From a virus: 36,410 nucleotides of DNA. Below, piece by piece: positions 1-7,205 of this stretch; the first letter of the stretch is position 1, and every line of letters starts with the position of its first letter. Made by a program: the position numbers and the translations under genes. The DNA lies in IMG/VR virus record IMGVR_UViG_3300043772_005203, positions 1-36,410 of that record; one strand, written 5' to 3'. The notes under the pieces were generated by a model. The model made no database searches. It worked only from the letters and a program-made list of their open reading frames with translations, and had not been told where the DNA came from.

Positions 1-1585
1 TGGTGCTCGCCGTAGGTTTATTCTCGATGGCGCGCTTCACATCGCGGAGCAGGCCGGTCTGCGTCGTCAGTTCGCGCGTCTGCCGCTGCTGCTCGCGGAG
101 CATGGGGTCGCCGTTGCTGTAAGCCGCCCCACCGCCGCCGATGCGCTGGATCGCCGACACCGCGTTCTTCACGGTCTTCTGCGGCTTCTCCTCCTCGGTG
201 TCGTCGAGGTTGATCTGTGGGCCGGCGGGCTTCTTTGGCTCCACGTCCTCGCGGGCTTTCTCGGAGACTTTTTGCACGCGCTCCATCACGCCGCCGATGG
301 TGTCGTCGAGATGCGATTCCCAATCGCTCGTGTCGATGAGGCTGCTGCCTTTGGTGAAGCCCTCCGAGAGCGCGTTGCCGATGTTATCGAACGTCTCGCG
401 CATCCGGTTGCCGGCCTTGTCGAACGCGGGCGTGAGCAGGTCGGCGCTCGCGCGCTTGTTCTCGTCGCTGGCCTGTCGCACGCCGTCCGCCCACGACTTC
501 ACTTCCTTCGCGCCCTCGCCAATTGAGTCGCCGATGAGCGGGATGTCGGAGAGCCAGTCGAGCAGCTTGGCGATACCATCGAGCAGGAACGCAATGAAGC
601 TCTGCGCGATGCCTAGAATCGCTTTGCCCATGCCGATCCAGAAGTCCGCCGTCGTCACGATTTGGAAAAGCGTGATGGCGTTCTTCACCGCCTCGACGAG
701 CGCCTGCCAGAGAGCCTGCGCCACGGCCATGAGTGCACCCGCCAGAAAGTTCACAGCGTTGGCGAAGGCGATCTTTGCGGAGGTGAAAAGGATATCGCCG
801 ACCTTCCCATCTGCGAACGCCTGCACGATGAACGCCACTGCTTCACCCGCTTTCTGTCCCCAACTCGCGAGGTCTAGCGACGCGAACTTATCGAGCAGTG
901 GCTTGAGCACTGGAGCGACTTTCTCCGCCACGCCGACCCAGAACCCGCGCACCTTCATGCCTGTCAACGCGAGCTTGTCGCCCACGTCATCGAAAAGCGC
1001 GGCGTCCTTTGCGAGGATCTGAGCCTGCGAGCCCACCTGCGCTGCCGCTTCGCCAAAGCCGTCCGACGAGAAAAGCGAGAGCAGGTCCGCGCCACTGCGC
1101 CCGAAAATCTCCATCGACGCAGCCGCCTTCTGGGACGGGTCTTGGACCGCGTTGATGGCGGCTCCAAGCGCCCGAAACTGCTCTGCGGGCGTCTTCTTCT
1201 TCAGCTCTTCGAGATTGATGCCGAGCTTCTTGATCGTCTCGTCCGCCGAGCCGCCCTGCAGCGTCTTTGCCATCTTGCCGAACACCGGCCCGATGTCCTC
1301 CGCAGACTTGCCCGCATTGGCGAATTCCTGCTGCAACACGACGAGATCGCCCACGGCCACGCCCGTATTCGCCGAAAGGTCATTGAGCGCCCCACCCACA
1401 TCAAGAGCCTGCTTGAATCGGTCGAACCCCGCTGTCACCACACCCGCCGCCGCGCGGACAGCGATAAATGCCGCGGCGAACTTCGCAATGCGCGATTGCA
1501 GCGCGAGCATCTTGCCGTTGATGCGCGCCAGCGCGCTGGTCAGGCGGCTGTCGTCAGCATCGAATACGGCGGTGGCTTTCGGCAT
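1..1585 (-). CDS. Tail tape measure protein, N-terminal part (runs off left edge)
   Basis: The reading frame starts at ATG 1585-1583 and stays open for 528 codons to the window edge, so only the N-terminal part is present. It opens with MPKATAVFDADDSRLTSALA, then an Ala-rich helical region, a stretch of phage tail-length type (FGRSGADLLSLFSSDGFGEA), and a long hydrophobic section (GMGKAILGIAQSFIAFLLDG) that could form membrane-spanning helices during DNA ejection. This is the usual architecture of tape measure proteins, which set tail length and help DNA cross the envelope. Its position after the tail-tube and G/T chaperone genes supports the call. No good Shine-Dalgarno precedes the ATG. The 3' end of a tRNA lies only 7 nt upstream, so translation may depend on processing of that tRNA or on readthrough mRNA. 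Confidence 0.88.
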   Translation of the reverse strand, partial: MPKATAVFDADDSRLTSALARINGKMLALQSRIAKFAAAFIAVRAAAGVVTAGFDRFKQALDVGGALNDLSANTGVAVGDLVVLQQEFANAGKSAEDIGPVFGKMAKTLQGGSADETIKKLGINLEELKKKTPAEQFRALGAAINAVQDPSQKAAASMEIFGRSGADLLSLFSSDGFGEAAAQVGSQAQILAKDAALFDDVGDKLALTGMKVRGFWVGVAEKVAPVLKPLLDKFASLDLASWGQKAGEAVAFIVQAFADGKVGDILFTSAKIAFANAVNFLAGALMAVAQALWQALVEAVKNAITLFQIVTTADFWIGMGKAILGIAQSFIAFLLDGIAKLLDWLSDIPLIGDSIGEGAKEVKSWADGVRQASDENKRASADLLTPAFDKAGNRMRETFDNIGNALSEGFTKGSSLIDTSDWESHLDDTIGGVMERVQKVSEKAREDVEPKKPAGPQINLDDTEEEKPQKTVKNAVSAIQRIGGGGAAYSNGDPMLREQQRQTRELTTQTGLLRDVKRAIENKPTAST

Positions 1586-1592
1586 TGGAGAG

Positions 1593-1667
1593 TGGTTGCG
1601 GGAGCCGGACTCGAACCGACGACCTCCAGCGCATGAGGCTGGCGAGCTGCCGCTGCTCTATCCCGCA
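1593..1667 (-). tRNA. tRNA with CAT anticodon (Met or lysidine-modified Ile), CCA encoded
   Basis: A complete cloverleaf folds on the minus strand. The acceptor is TGCGGGA/TCCCGCA (7 bp), the D arm GAGC/GCTC with a GG-containing loop, and the anticodon arm CCAGC/GCTGG with loop CTCATGC giving anticodon CAT. The variable loop is 5 nt, and the T arm is GTCGG/CCGGC with loop TTCGAGT. A discriminator A and an encoded CCA follow. The first pair is T-A rather than the initiator-type mismatch, so an elongator Met or an Ile(CAU) identity is more likely. The tRNA sits inside the late tail operon, 15 nt after one tail gene stops and 7 nt before the tape measure starts. Confidence 0.93.
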
Positions 1668-1682
1668 GTGTGGTGGGCTGAG

Positions 1683-2348
1683 TTACTTCCAGCCCGCTTG
1701 CCGGAGAGCGCGTGTCAAAAGGAACTCTGCGCGCCGCAGCATCTTCTTTCCCTGGATGTTGATGGCCGACTGGATGCGCCGGTCGTAGCTATCGACGTTG
1801 GTCACGTATTTCACCGCGTTGGTTAGGATGATGCGGAAGACACGGAAGGTGTTGAGCACCGCCGCAGAACTGCGCTTTGAACCGTGGCGCGTGACCCACG
1901 CGGGCAGTTTCACGCCGAGCTTTTGAGCGCCCGCATTCCAGCCCGCGGCAAGTTCACCGACTCGCTTGAGCAGTTCGCGCTTGAGGGCGCGCAGTGCGGA
2001 GGCGTCCACCGGATACGGTTGCTTCAGATTGCGGGGATTGATGCGGCCGGTGTGCGGGTCGCGCAGGCGTTTGTGGATCTCCGCCGGGTCGGCCAGCTTC
2101 ACACCTTTCTTGCGGGCCGCTGCGACCATGACGCGCGCAAGGTCGGCGATGATGGCTCCTTCGCCGGCTTTCTTCGCCGCGCTGCCCCGCTTGCCCTTCG
2201 AGGCTGGCGGCGTGATGGCGACAACTTCCTTCACGAAACCGCGAGCAGCTTCCTCGGCGAGTTCGCGCCGAGACTTCTTCACCTGTGGTGCCAGCGCCTT
2301 GATACCGCGCTGGATGGGCTTCAGATCAAAACGCAGGCGTCCGTTCAT
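1683..2348 (-). CDS. Tail-associated protein of unknown function upstream of tape measure
   Basis: A 221-residue, strongly basic, mostly helical protein. It begins MNGRLRFDLKPIQRGIKALA and is rich in Lys, Arg and Ala throughout. The ATG at 2348 has a good Shine-Dalgarno (TGGAGG, 5 nt spacing). A CTGAC lies 14 nt before the start, one base off the TTGAC-N14 signal seen at other late genes. The gene overlaps the end of the T-like chaperone frame by 23 nt. Its size and place between the chaperones and tape measure are reminiscent of HK97 gp10-like or other minor tail proteins, but I see no motif that fixes the family, so function is inferred from context only. Confidence 0.7.
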   Translation of the reverse strand: MNGRLRFDLKPIQRGIKALAPQVKKSRRELAEEAARGFVKEVVAITPPASKGKRGSAAKKAGEGAIIADLARVMVAAARKKGVKLADPAEIHKRLRDPHTGRINPRNLKQPYPVDASALRALKRELLKRVGELAAGWNAGAQKLGVKLPAWVTRHGSKRSSAAVLNTFRVFRIILTNAVKYVTNVDSYDRRIQSAINIQGKKMLRRAEFLLTRALRQAGWK

Positions 2349-2544
2349 CGGGCCTCCAGTTCGTCAGCAGGGTTTCGAGTTGGTGCGTTGCGGGAGGCGC
2401 GACCGGCACCGTCCACACGTCATGCGCCCGCAGTGCGCAGTGCTGGTATTGAAGGAGCCGCGCGAGTGGCAGTTCCCAGAAGATGAAGTACTCCGACCAG
2501 CCGGTTTCTCGCGCCAGTGTGAAGACGAAGCTCGCCGTCCACAC
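2326..2544 (-). CDS. gpT-like part of tail assembly chaperone, probably reached by -1 frameshift
   Basis: A 72-residue open frame whose only early start is GTG at 2544. It contains LARETGWSEYFIFWELPLAR followed by a Leu/Tyr-rich helix, which resembles the T part of lambda-type G-T tail chaperones. It lies in the -1 frame relative to the preceding G-like gene. Reading upstream in this frame there is no stop back to the lysine-rich sequence at 2577-2583. Ribosomes that slip there would make a G-T fusion of about 223 residues continuing through GTDSAPKLIEPVW into this frame. Known G-T fusions assist tail-tube assembly around the tape measure and are absent from the virion. Independent initiation at GTG 2544 is possible but has no clear ribosome site. 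Confidence 0.7.
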   Translation of the reverse strand: MWTASFVFTLARETGWSEYFIFWELPLARLLQYQHCALRAHDVWTVPVAPPATHQLETLLTNWRPDERTPAF

Positions 2545-2552
2545 CGGCTCGA

Positions 2553-2996
2553 TCAGTTTGGGGGCGGAGTCGGTTCCTTTTTGCTGCCGCTGGGCCGCGT
2601 AACGACCTCGATCTGCGCGGCCTCGATGGCGGTCAGGTTGTTCTCGAGTTGCTGCATCGCCGTGAACATCGCGGTCACCGGCAGTTCCAGCTCGAAAGGC
2701 AGCAGATATTCGTCCTCGAATGCCTGACGGTTTTCTCGTGCGAGCTTCACCGCCTTCTTCACCACGTCGAGCTGCTGCGATTGGATGAACAGGAACGTCG
2801 TGAGCTGCCGCTGCTTGTCGTCGGCGGAGAGTGTTTCGACCTGCTCCTTGTCGCCGCCCACGACCATCGTGAGGCCGAGTGCGCGGCAGATCGTGAGTGT
2901 GCCCGCCGAAAACGGCCGCAGCGTGATGCCGCCGGCTTCGGTCGCTGGCGTGATGAACGTGTCGATGTTGGTCTGCGTGCGTTCGTCCGTGTTCAT
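2553..2996 (-). CDS. gpG-like tail assembly chaperone
   Basis: A 147-residue acidic, helical protein starting MNTDERTQTNIDTFITPATE. The ATG at 2996 overlaps the stop of the preceding gene as ATGA, which fixes the start and shows translational coupling. Lambda-type G chaperones are made in excess and, together with a smaller amount of a frameshifted G-T form, coat the tape measure protein before tail-tube assembly. This gene fits by size, by acidic middle section, by place between the tail tube and tape measure genes, and by the -1 open frame that begins just beyond its C-terminus. Sequence identity to a named family was not recognised directly. Confidence 0.7.
   Translation of the reverse strand: MNTDERTQTNIDTFITPATEAGGITLRPFSAGTLTICRALGLTMVVGGDKEQVETLSADDKQRQLTTFLFIQSQQLDVVKKAVKLARENRQAFEDEYLLPFELELPVTAMFTAMQQLENNLTAIEAAQIEVVTRPSGSKKEPTPPPN
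2577..2583 (-). promoter_or_regulatory. Predicted -1 ribosomal slippery site of tail chaperone
   Basis: Minus strand reads C AAA AAG near the 3' end of the G-like gene, in frame as AGC AAA AAG GAA. A -1 slip moves reading into the open T-like frame without meeting a stop. The heptamer is a weak variant of the X XXY YYZ pattern: the A-site tRNA re-pairs perfectly and the P-site has one mismatch. Conserved position and frame relation support it. No stimulating structure was computed. Confidence 0.6.
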
Positions 2997-3436
2997 TTTT
3001 CGAGAGCGGTGAGGAGTTCCTGGCGGCGTTCCGGCGTGGCGTCGAAGGGCACGAGCGCGAATCGTTTGCCTTTGCGGATCAGTGCGACGGGAGCCAGTCG
3101 CCCGATTTCCGCCGCGAGCAGGCCCGCGTTGCGGAAGGCGGTCGTGATGTAGGCAAACGGGTGCTCGGCGTTCTGTGTCGTCCACACCGGATCGTGCCAC
3201 GCTTCGATGAGCTTCCGGGCGTCGTATTGGCCGCAGATGCTCTTGGCTTTGAGGGTCCACGTCACGAGCCGCCGCTCCGCGCCTTCGATCAATTCGCGCG
3301 TTTCGAGATACGGGCAGTCGTCATCGAGCGGGATGCCGATGGCCGTGAGTGCGGCCACGAGCCGCAGGAGGTTGAGCGCGTCCGTGTCGGTTTTCACCTC
3401 GGCGCGCAGGATGCAGAGTTGGTCGCCTTTTCGCAT
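2993..3436 (-). CDS. Phage protein of unknown function in tail operon
   Basis: A 147-residue protein beginning MRKGDQLCILRAEVKTDTDA. It is largely helical, with a conserved-looking middle (YDARKLIEAWHDPVW, then HPFAYITTAFRNAG) and no membrane segment. It lies 3 nt downstream of the tail tube candidate and overlaps the G-like chaperone start by 4 nt, so all are probably one transcript. A gene in this position is not standard in lambda, so it may be lineage-specific. No family was recognised and no catalytic motif seen. Confidence 0.65.
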   Translation of the reverse strand: MRKGDQLCILRAEVKTDTDALNLLRLVAALTAIGIPLDDDCPYLETRELIEGAERRLVTWTLKAKSICGQYDARKLIEAWHDPVWTTQNAEHPFAYITTAFRNAGLLAAEIGRLAPVALIRKGKRFALVPFDATPERRQELLTALEK

Positions 3437-3439
3437 AAA

Positions 3440-3772
3440 TCAGTTCACGGCCTCCGCCGTTGGGTAGTGTTTGAAGCTGTATTCCCAGCCATCGAAGTCC
3501 TCGTTGTTCTCGCTCTGCTTCACGTTGGTGATGACTGTCACGCCGCCGTTGGGCAGCCCGCTCACGCCCGGGTCGCCGACGCCAGGCACGACAGCCAGCG
3601 CACCGTGGCCTTTCACGGAGCCTTCGGTCATTTTGCGATACGGCTTCACGCGGGCGATTTCGCCGTTGCTTCCGGGCAGTTCTTTGACCTGCACGCTGTC
3701 GTCGGTTTCCACTGAATCAATGAGCGTGCCGGCGTGGCGGCTGATGCCGAATTTTACGTCGTTGGCGGGCAT
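3440..3772 (-). CDS. Probable major tail tube protein (short)
   Basis: A 110-residue protein, MPANDVKFGISRHAGTLIDS at the N-terminus, with beta-rich composition and Gly/Pro turns, ending FDGWEYSFKHYPTAEAVN. Position supports tail tube: after the tail terminator-like gene and before the G/T chaperones, as V is in lambda. It is shorter than many tube proteins, so a tail-tube-like or minor tail role remains possible. The start is marked by TTGAC at 3791-3787, exactly 14 nt before ATG 3772. That motif recurs at other late genes here and stands in for a Shine-Dalgarno. Function is inferred mainly from synteny. Confidence 0.6.
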   Translation of the reverse strand: MPANDVKFGISRHAGTLIDSVETDDSVQVKELPGSNGEIARVKPYRKMTEGSVKGHGALAVVPGVGDPGVSGLPNGGVTVITNVKQSENNEDFDGWEYSFKHYPTAEAVN

Positions 3773-3792
3773 ACCGGCGCAGTGGTGTCAAT

Positions 3793-4197
3793 TCACGCCG
3801 GGCCGAAACCGAAGCGATACTTGAGGTTCGTGTTGAAACGAGCCTCGCCCGATGTGGGCTCGGAGCCGAGCGGCGCGTAGCCGTAAATGTGAAGCCGTCC
3901 GCTGGCGTTGAGTGCAGCGATCATTGCCGCCCGGTTCGCCAGCGTCGCGCGCACCGCCTCCACGCGCTCGCCATGCGCCGCTGCGGTCGTGTCGTGGGCT
4001 TCGCTTTCGATGATGACCCCGACCTCGCCGCGGAAGGCCGTGTCGGAGCCCGCGAGAGGTTCCGATGTGGTGCTGACGGTCAGCGCCGGGAGCTTGTGAT
4101 CCGCGCCGTCCTGGCCTGTGTAGCCGTTGATAGCCGCGAGCGCCGGAATGCTTTTGAGATGCGCGAGAAGAACTTCGTCGAGGATGTGGTCGAGCAT
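3793..4197 (-). CDS. Tail terminator / tail completion protein candidate
   Basis: A 134-residue alpha/beta protein. It begins MLDHILDEVLLAHLKSIPAL and carries a strand-rich centre and a C-terminal FNTNLKYRFGFGPA strand. This resembles gpU- or gp10/Z-type tail completion proteins that cap the tail tube and join it to the head. It sits 4 nt downstream of the head-tail joiner gene and 20 nt upstream of the tail tube candidate, matching the lambda FII-Z-U-V order. The ATG at 4197 follows a GGAGG about 9 nt upstream. Family membership was not directly recognised, so the function rests on shape, size and position. Confidence 0.6.
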   Translation of the reverse strand: MLDHILDEVLLAHLKSIPALAAINGYTGQDGADHKLPALTVSTTSEPLAGSDTAFRGEVGVIIESEAHDTTAAAHGERVEAVRATLANRAAMIAALNASGRLHIYGYAPLGSEPTSGEARFNTNLKYRFGFGPA

Positions 4198-4201
4198 GGC
4201 T

Positions 4202-4510
4202 TTAATCCTCCGGCTCGACGACGAGCACGATCATCGGAAACTGCGGGTGGTCGGTGACGCGGGTGATGCGGTAGGTCGCGTCCTGAAACTCCAGCGTTTC
4301 ACCGAGCCTCGGCCGCTCCGCGCCAAGCTCTGAGCGGAGCACTTTCATTGTGCAATCTCCCTTCGCCTCGAAGCCGCCGAGCCCCAAGTCTTGGCTCAGC
4401 GGGTTATCGGATACGAGCGCGTGAAGCGTTCTCCCTTTCCAGACAATCTCCTCGCCCGTGGCTGCGAGAACCTCGGCGAGCGCGGCGGCTTTTTCATTGT
4501 GCAGCGACAT
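4202..4510 (-). CDS. Head-tail joining protein (gpFII-like)
   Basis: A 102-residue protein whose C-terminal half (RPRLGETLEFQDATYRI, then a hydrophobic strand VLVVEP) looks like the small beta-barrel of lambda gpFII-type head-tail joiners, which plug the portal exit and receive the tail. It is the first structural gene beyond the capsid gene on the minus strand, but the two are separated by a plus-strand DUF3800 insertion. The start ATG 4510 is preceded by TTGAC at 4529-4525, exactly 14 nt away, with no Shine-Dalgarno. Its upstream region is shared with the divergent DUF3800 gene, only 37 nt apart. Confidence 0.65.
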   Translation of the reverse strand: MSLHNEKAAALAEVLAATGEEIVWKGRTLHALVSDNPLSQDLGLGGFEAKGDCTMKVLRSELGAERPRLGETLEFQDATYRITRVTDHPQFPMIVLVVEPED

Positions 4511-4547
4511 GTTGCCGCGCGCATGTCAAAGTGCCGACCATCCGATT

Positions 4548-5642
4548 ATGAAGACGATCGCATTTGATGAAACTGGGAATTCCGGCGGGGATCTGACCAA
4601 TTCGGAACAACCCGTTTTTTGTCTTGGCTCGGTCAACCTAGATTCTGAACAGCTAAGCGAGGTGACTGAGGCGCTCCGTTTGGTAAAGGCGCCGGAATGG
4701 AAGTTTGCAAAGATTAAGAAGACACCGGCCCAACTCCGCGCCTTAACCGAGTTACTCGAACGTTCGTGGGTCACCAGCGACGTGGTGAAGGTCTATCCAA
4801 TTCACAAACGATTCATGGTCGTAACGAAGTTTGTCGATCTACTCCATGAGCCGCTTGCCAGAGAGAACGGCCTTGATCTCTACCAAAGAGGGGGAGCCTT
4901 GGCGTTGGCAAACCTCTTGGTGACGACGCTGCCAGTGTTCCTCGGGGAAACTAGATTTGCTCGGTTCCTTCAGTGCTTCGTCGATTGCGTCCGGACAGGT
5001 GGCGATCGAGAAGTGCGTCTTTTCGAATCAGAGCTGGAAAAGATTCGCGATTTTCTAATGAAGAAGCATCCCGGCCCAGTAGCGGATTCGTTTGCTCCCG
5101 CTATCCTTGGCTGTCGGCGGAAAGACCTCTGGATAGACCATCGCGATCCCGACGAACTCGATCCTTTGGTCCCGGCCTATTTTGTTCTCGTCCTTAAATG
5201 GAGCGATTCCTTCAGCGGAAGCTTCACTGTTCTTGCAGATGAGTCGAAGGCAGTCGCGAGACAGCGTGAACATTTGATGAGACTGGCGGACCCTTCCATC
5301 AAACCGCAGTTAATCCCGATTACCGGCGGTGAATATGCCTCATATCCTCTCAAGGTAACCGAGATTGTGACGACTTGCTCGCAGAGGTCTAAACAGGTGC
5401 AATTTGCTGACTTGGTCTGTGGAGCTGCGAACCACGTCCTAATCGCAATCGCCTCGCGCAAGCCGCTCGACGACATTCAGCAGCGGCTACGAAATGTTTT
5501 CTTCGGGAAGCCACTCTTTGTCGGCGCGATGTGGCCTTCAAGTGAGGTAACTCCTGAAGGCGTTGAGGCCGACCACGTAGTCGGTGAAACAGCCGTCGGT
5601 TTCGCAGTTCGCGTTCTCGGTGCGCACCGTCCTTCGCCATGA
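4548..5642 (+). CDS. DUF3800-family protein (RNase H-like fold), moron inside late operon
   Basis: A 364-residue protein from ATG 4548. It begins MKTIAFDETGNSGG, the N-terminal DE(S/T)GN signature of DUF3800, and near the C-terminus has KQVQFADLVCGAANH, matching the family's second acidic motif. DUF3800 proteins are predicted to have an RNase H/integrase-like fold with paired acidic residues. Their activity is not established, and they are common in mobile and defence loci. The gene is opposite in strand to the head genes around it, with visibly lower GC than its neighbours, and ends facing the capsid gene with a strong hairpin between. This is the pattern of an acquired moron. No convincing promoter was seen in the 37 nt upstream. 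The upstream extension of the open frame covers antisense of the joiner gene and is unlikely to be coding. Confidence 0.85.
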   Translation: MKTIAFDETGNSGGDLTNSEQPVFCLGSVNLDSEQLSEVTEALRLVKAPEWKFAKIKKTPAQLRALTELLERSWVTSDVVKVYPIHKRFMVVTKFVDLLHEPLARENGLDLYQRGGALALANLLVTTLPVFLGETRFARFLQCFVDCVRTGGDREVRLFESELEKIRDFLMKKHPGPVADSFAPAILGCRRKDLWIDHRDPDELDPLVPAYFVLVLKWSDSFSGSFTVLADESKAVARQREHLMRLADPSIKPQLIPITGGEYASYPLKVTEIVTTCSQRSKQVQFADLVCGAANHVLIAIASRKPLDDIQQRLRNVFFGKPLFVGAMWPSSEVTPEGVEADHVVGETAVGFAVRVLGAHRPSP

Positions 5643-5700
5643 CCACCCCCGAAACGACCTGAAGGAGAACCACGGTGCGGGATGGGAGCTAAGCACGGAA

Positions 5701-5730
5701 AGCCCCATTGCCGTTTCCAGCAATGGGGCT
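5701..5730. terminator. Bidirectional hairpin terminator between DUF3800 and capsid genes
   Basis: A perfect 11-bp inverted repeat, AGCCCCATTGC / GCAATGGGGCT, with an 8-nt loop. It lies between the convergent DUF3800 and major capsid genes. The T tract is short on either strand (GGGGCTTTCC on the minus side), so termination may be partial. On the minus strand it could reduce readthrough from the capsid gene into the joiner and tail genes. Confidence 0.75.
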
Positions 5731-5758
5731 CGCAACCACCGAATGATGTCTGTCGCGC

Positions 5759-6652
5759 TTACGGCTTCACGATGCGCTTGATACCGCCGGCGATGGCCTG
5801 CTTCCAGCCGTAGAGGCACTCCACGGTGACGAAGATGCGATTGCTCTGCGTCTCGGTGTAGCGCAGGTAGCCGAAGGTCAGGCCCGTCTCGGGGTCGGTG
5901 ACGGCACCGGCCTCGTCGTATTCGGCGACGGGTTCGAGGTAGCGCATGGCGACTGCGAGGCCGCTCGGGTGCGCCGCGAAGCCGACGAGCTTCTCGCCGT
6001 TCTCCGGCAGGATGACCGTCTCGAAGATGTCGAATCCACCCAGTCGGCGAATCTGCGCTTCGACCACGCCGGGCTGCGCGATGGGCACCATGAAGCTCTT
6101 GGCCACGATGTCGTCGCCAAGAAGCTGCGTGAAATACGCACCGTCGAGCACAAGCGAGCGGTCGGTCACCGGCATCTTCGCCGTGCTGCACGCTTCGCGC
6201 ACCGCGAGCACCTTCTTGTAGTTGAAGTTCGCGGCGAGGATCGGGTCGATGGCCGGTGCGCCGTAGGGATCGGCGGTGATGGCCGAGAAGATGTCCTGGA
6301 GCACGTCGGTCGCGAGCTGCTTGACCGCGCTGGCCACGAGCGTTTCGAGCACGTTGAGCGCCGTCTCGCTCGCCTCACGGGCGGTGACGTGGACGGTCTT
6401 GAACTTGTGCTTGTTGAGCTGCACCGGGATGACCGAGACGGTCGAATCCGCGTTGTTGGTGTAGCTGCCGGCGAACTCGCTGGACTGCGACGGAGCGCCG
6501 ACCACAGGCACGCGCACGGTGTCGAGTTTGTCCGCCGGTTCCGGCGAAAAGTTCGTGGAGAAGGCGCGCAGCGGGAGCAGTCCGGCCATCCACGGCTGGA
6601 GCGCGTTCTGTGCGACTTTGATGTCTTTGACGTTGGTGAGAGTATTGGACAT
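5759..6652 (-). CDS. Major capsid protein
   Basis: A 297-residue protein starting MSNTLTNVKDIKVAQNALQP. It is followed upstream in transcription by a coiled-coil scaffold-like protein and an S49 protease, the classic protease-scaffold-capsid order. The central LAVREACSTAKMPVTDRSLV and the C-terminal FGYLRYTETQSNRIFVTVEC are consistent with an HK97-fold coat protein of the phage T7/P22-like size class, and such proteins often carry this helix-loop-strand signature. It ends with IAGGIKRIVKP. The untranslated gap to the next gene is 12 nt. The start at 6652 has neither Shine-Dalgarno nor TTGAC signal. Confidence 0.85.
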   Translation of the reverse strand: MSNTLTNVKDIKVAQNALQPWMAGLLPLRAFSTNFSPEPADKLDTVRVPVVGAPSQSSEFAGSYTNNADSTVSVIPVQLNKHKFKTVHVTAREASETALNVLETLVASAVKQLATDVLQDIFSAITADPYGAPAIDPILAANFNYKKVLAVREACSTAKMPVTDRSLVLDGAYFTQLLGDDIVAKSFMVPIAQPGVVEAQIRRLGGFDIFETVILPENGEKLVGFAAHPSGLAVAMRYLEPVAEYDEAGAVTDPETGLTFGYLRYTETQSNRIFVTVECLYGWKQAIAGGIKRIVKP

Positions 6653-6664
6653 GGCAGTAGGTGG

Positions 6665-7186
6665 TTATTGGGCGTTGAGGATGAGAGTGCGCTGTTCGGG
6701 AGAGAGGGAGCGCCAGAACTTGGTCTGCTCCTTCGGGTCGGTGATGGCTTTGAACTTCGTGACGAGTTCGGTGGCCTTGGTGTCGCCACGAGAGGTGACG
6801 GGAAGCGGCTGGGGGCTGGCGGCGCCGTAGCGTTCGGCGGCGATGCGTTCCGCCGTCTTGGCTTCGGCTTTGAGCTTCTCGACCTCGGCGGTGAGAGCGG
6901 AGAGCTGCTCCTTCGCCTTGGTGAGTTCGTCGGCGGCGGTGGCGGCGGAAGTGAGCGATTGCTTCGCCGTGGCGAGATTGTGCGCAAGCTGGTCGCGCTG
7001 CTCGGTCAGCTCGCCGCTGGCGAGGGTGAGCGTTTCCTTCTCCTTGGTGAGTGCGACGATCTGCGCCTTGAGGTCGTCGGATTGTTTGGCCGCTTCGCTC
7101 AGGAGTGTGGAGCCGGCATTGGCGTCCGCTTCCAGGTGCTTCACCCGAGCGAGGGCGTCTTCGAGTTGTTCGTCGATGGTTTTCAT
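6665..7186 (-). CDS. Coiled-coil scaffold-like protein
   Basis: A 173-residue protein that is almost entirely a coiled coil. From MKTIDEQLEDALARVKHLEA onward it repeats Leu/Ala heptads with many Glu, Lys and Gln, up to about residue 120, then has a short C-terminal tail with FWRSLSPEQRTLILNAQ. Scaffolding proteins of lambda-like and HK97-like phages fill the procapsid and are removed by the head protease. The location between protease and capsid genes fits. The start codon is 18 nt downstream of a TTGAC (7209-7205), which here overlaps the protease stop codon, so this match may be incidental. Confidence 0.75.
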   Translation of the reverse strand: MKTIDEQLEDALARVKHLEADANAGSTLLSEAAKQSDDLKAQIVALTKEKETLTLASGELTEQRDQLAHNLATAKQSLTSAATAADELTKAKEQLSALTAEVEKLKAEAKTAERIAAERYGAASPQPLPVTSRGDTKATELVTKFKAITDPKEQTKFWRSLSPEQRTLILNAQ

Positions 7187-7205
7187 CTGTGCCCGGATTT
7201 GGGTG

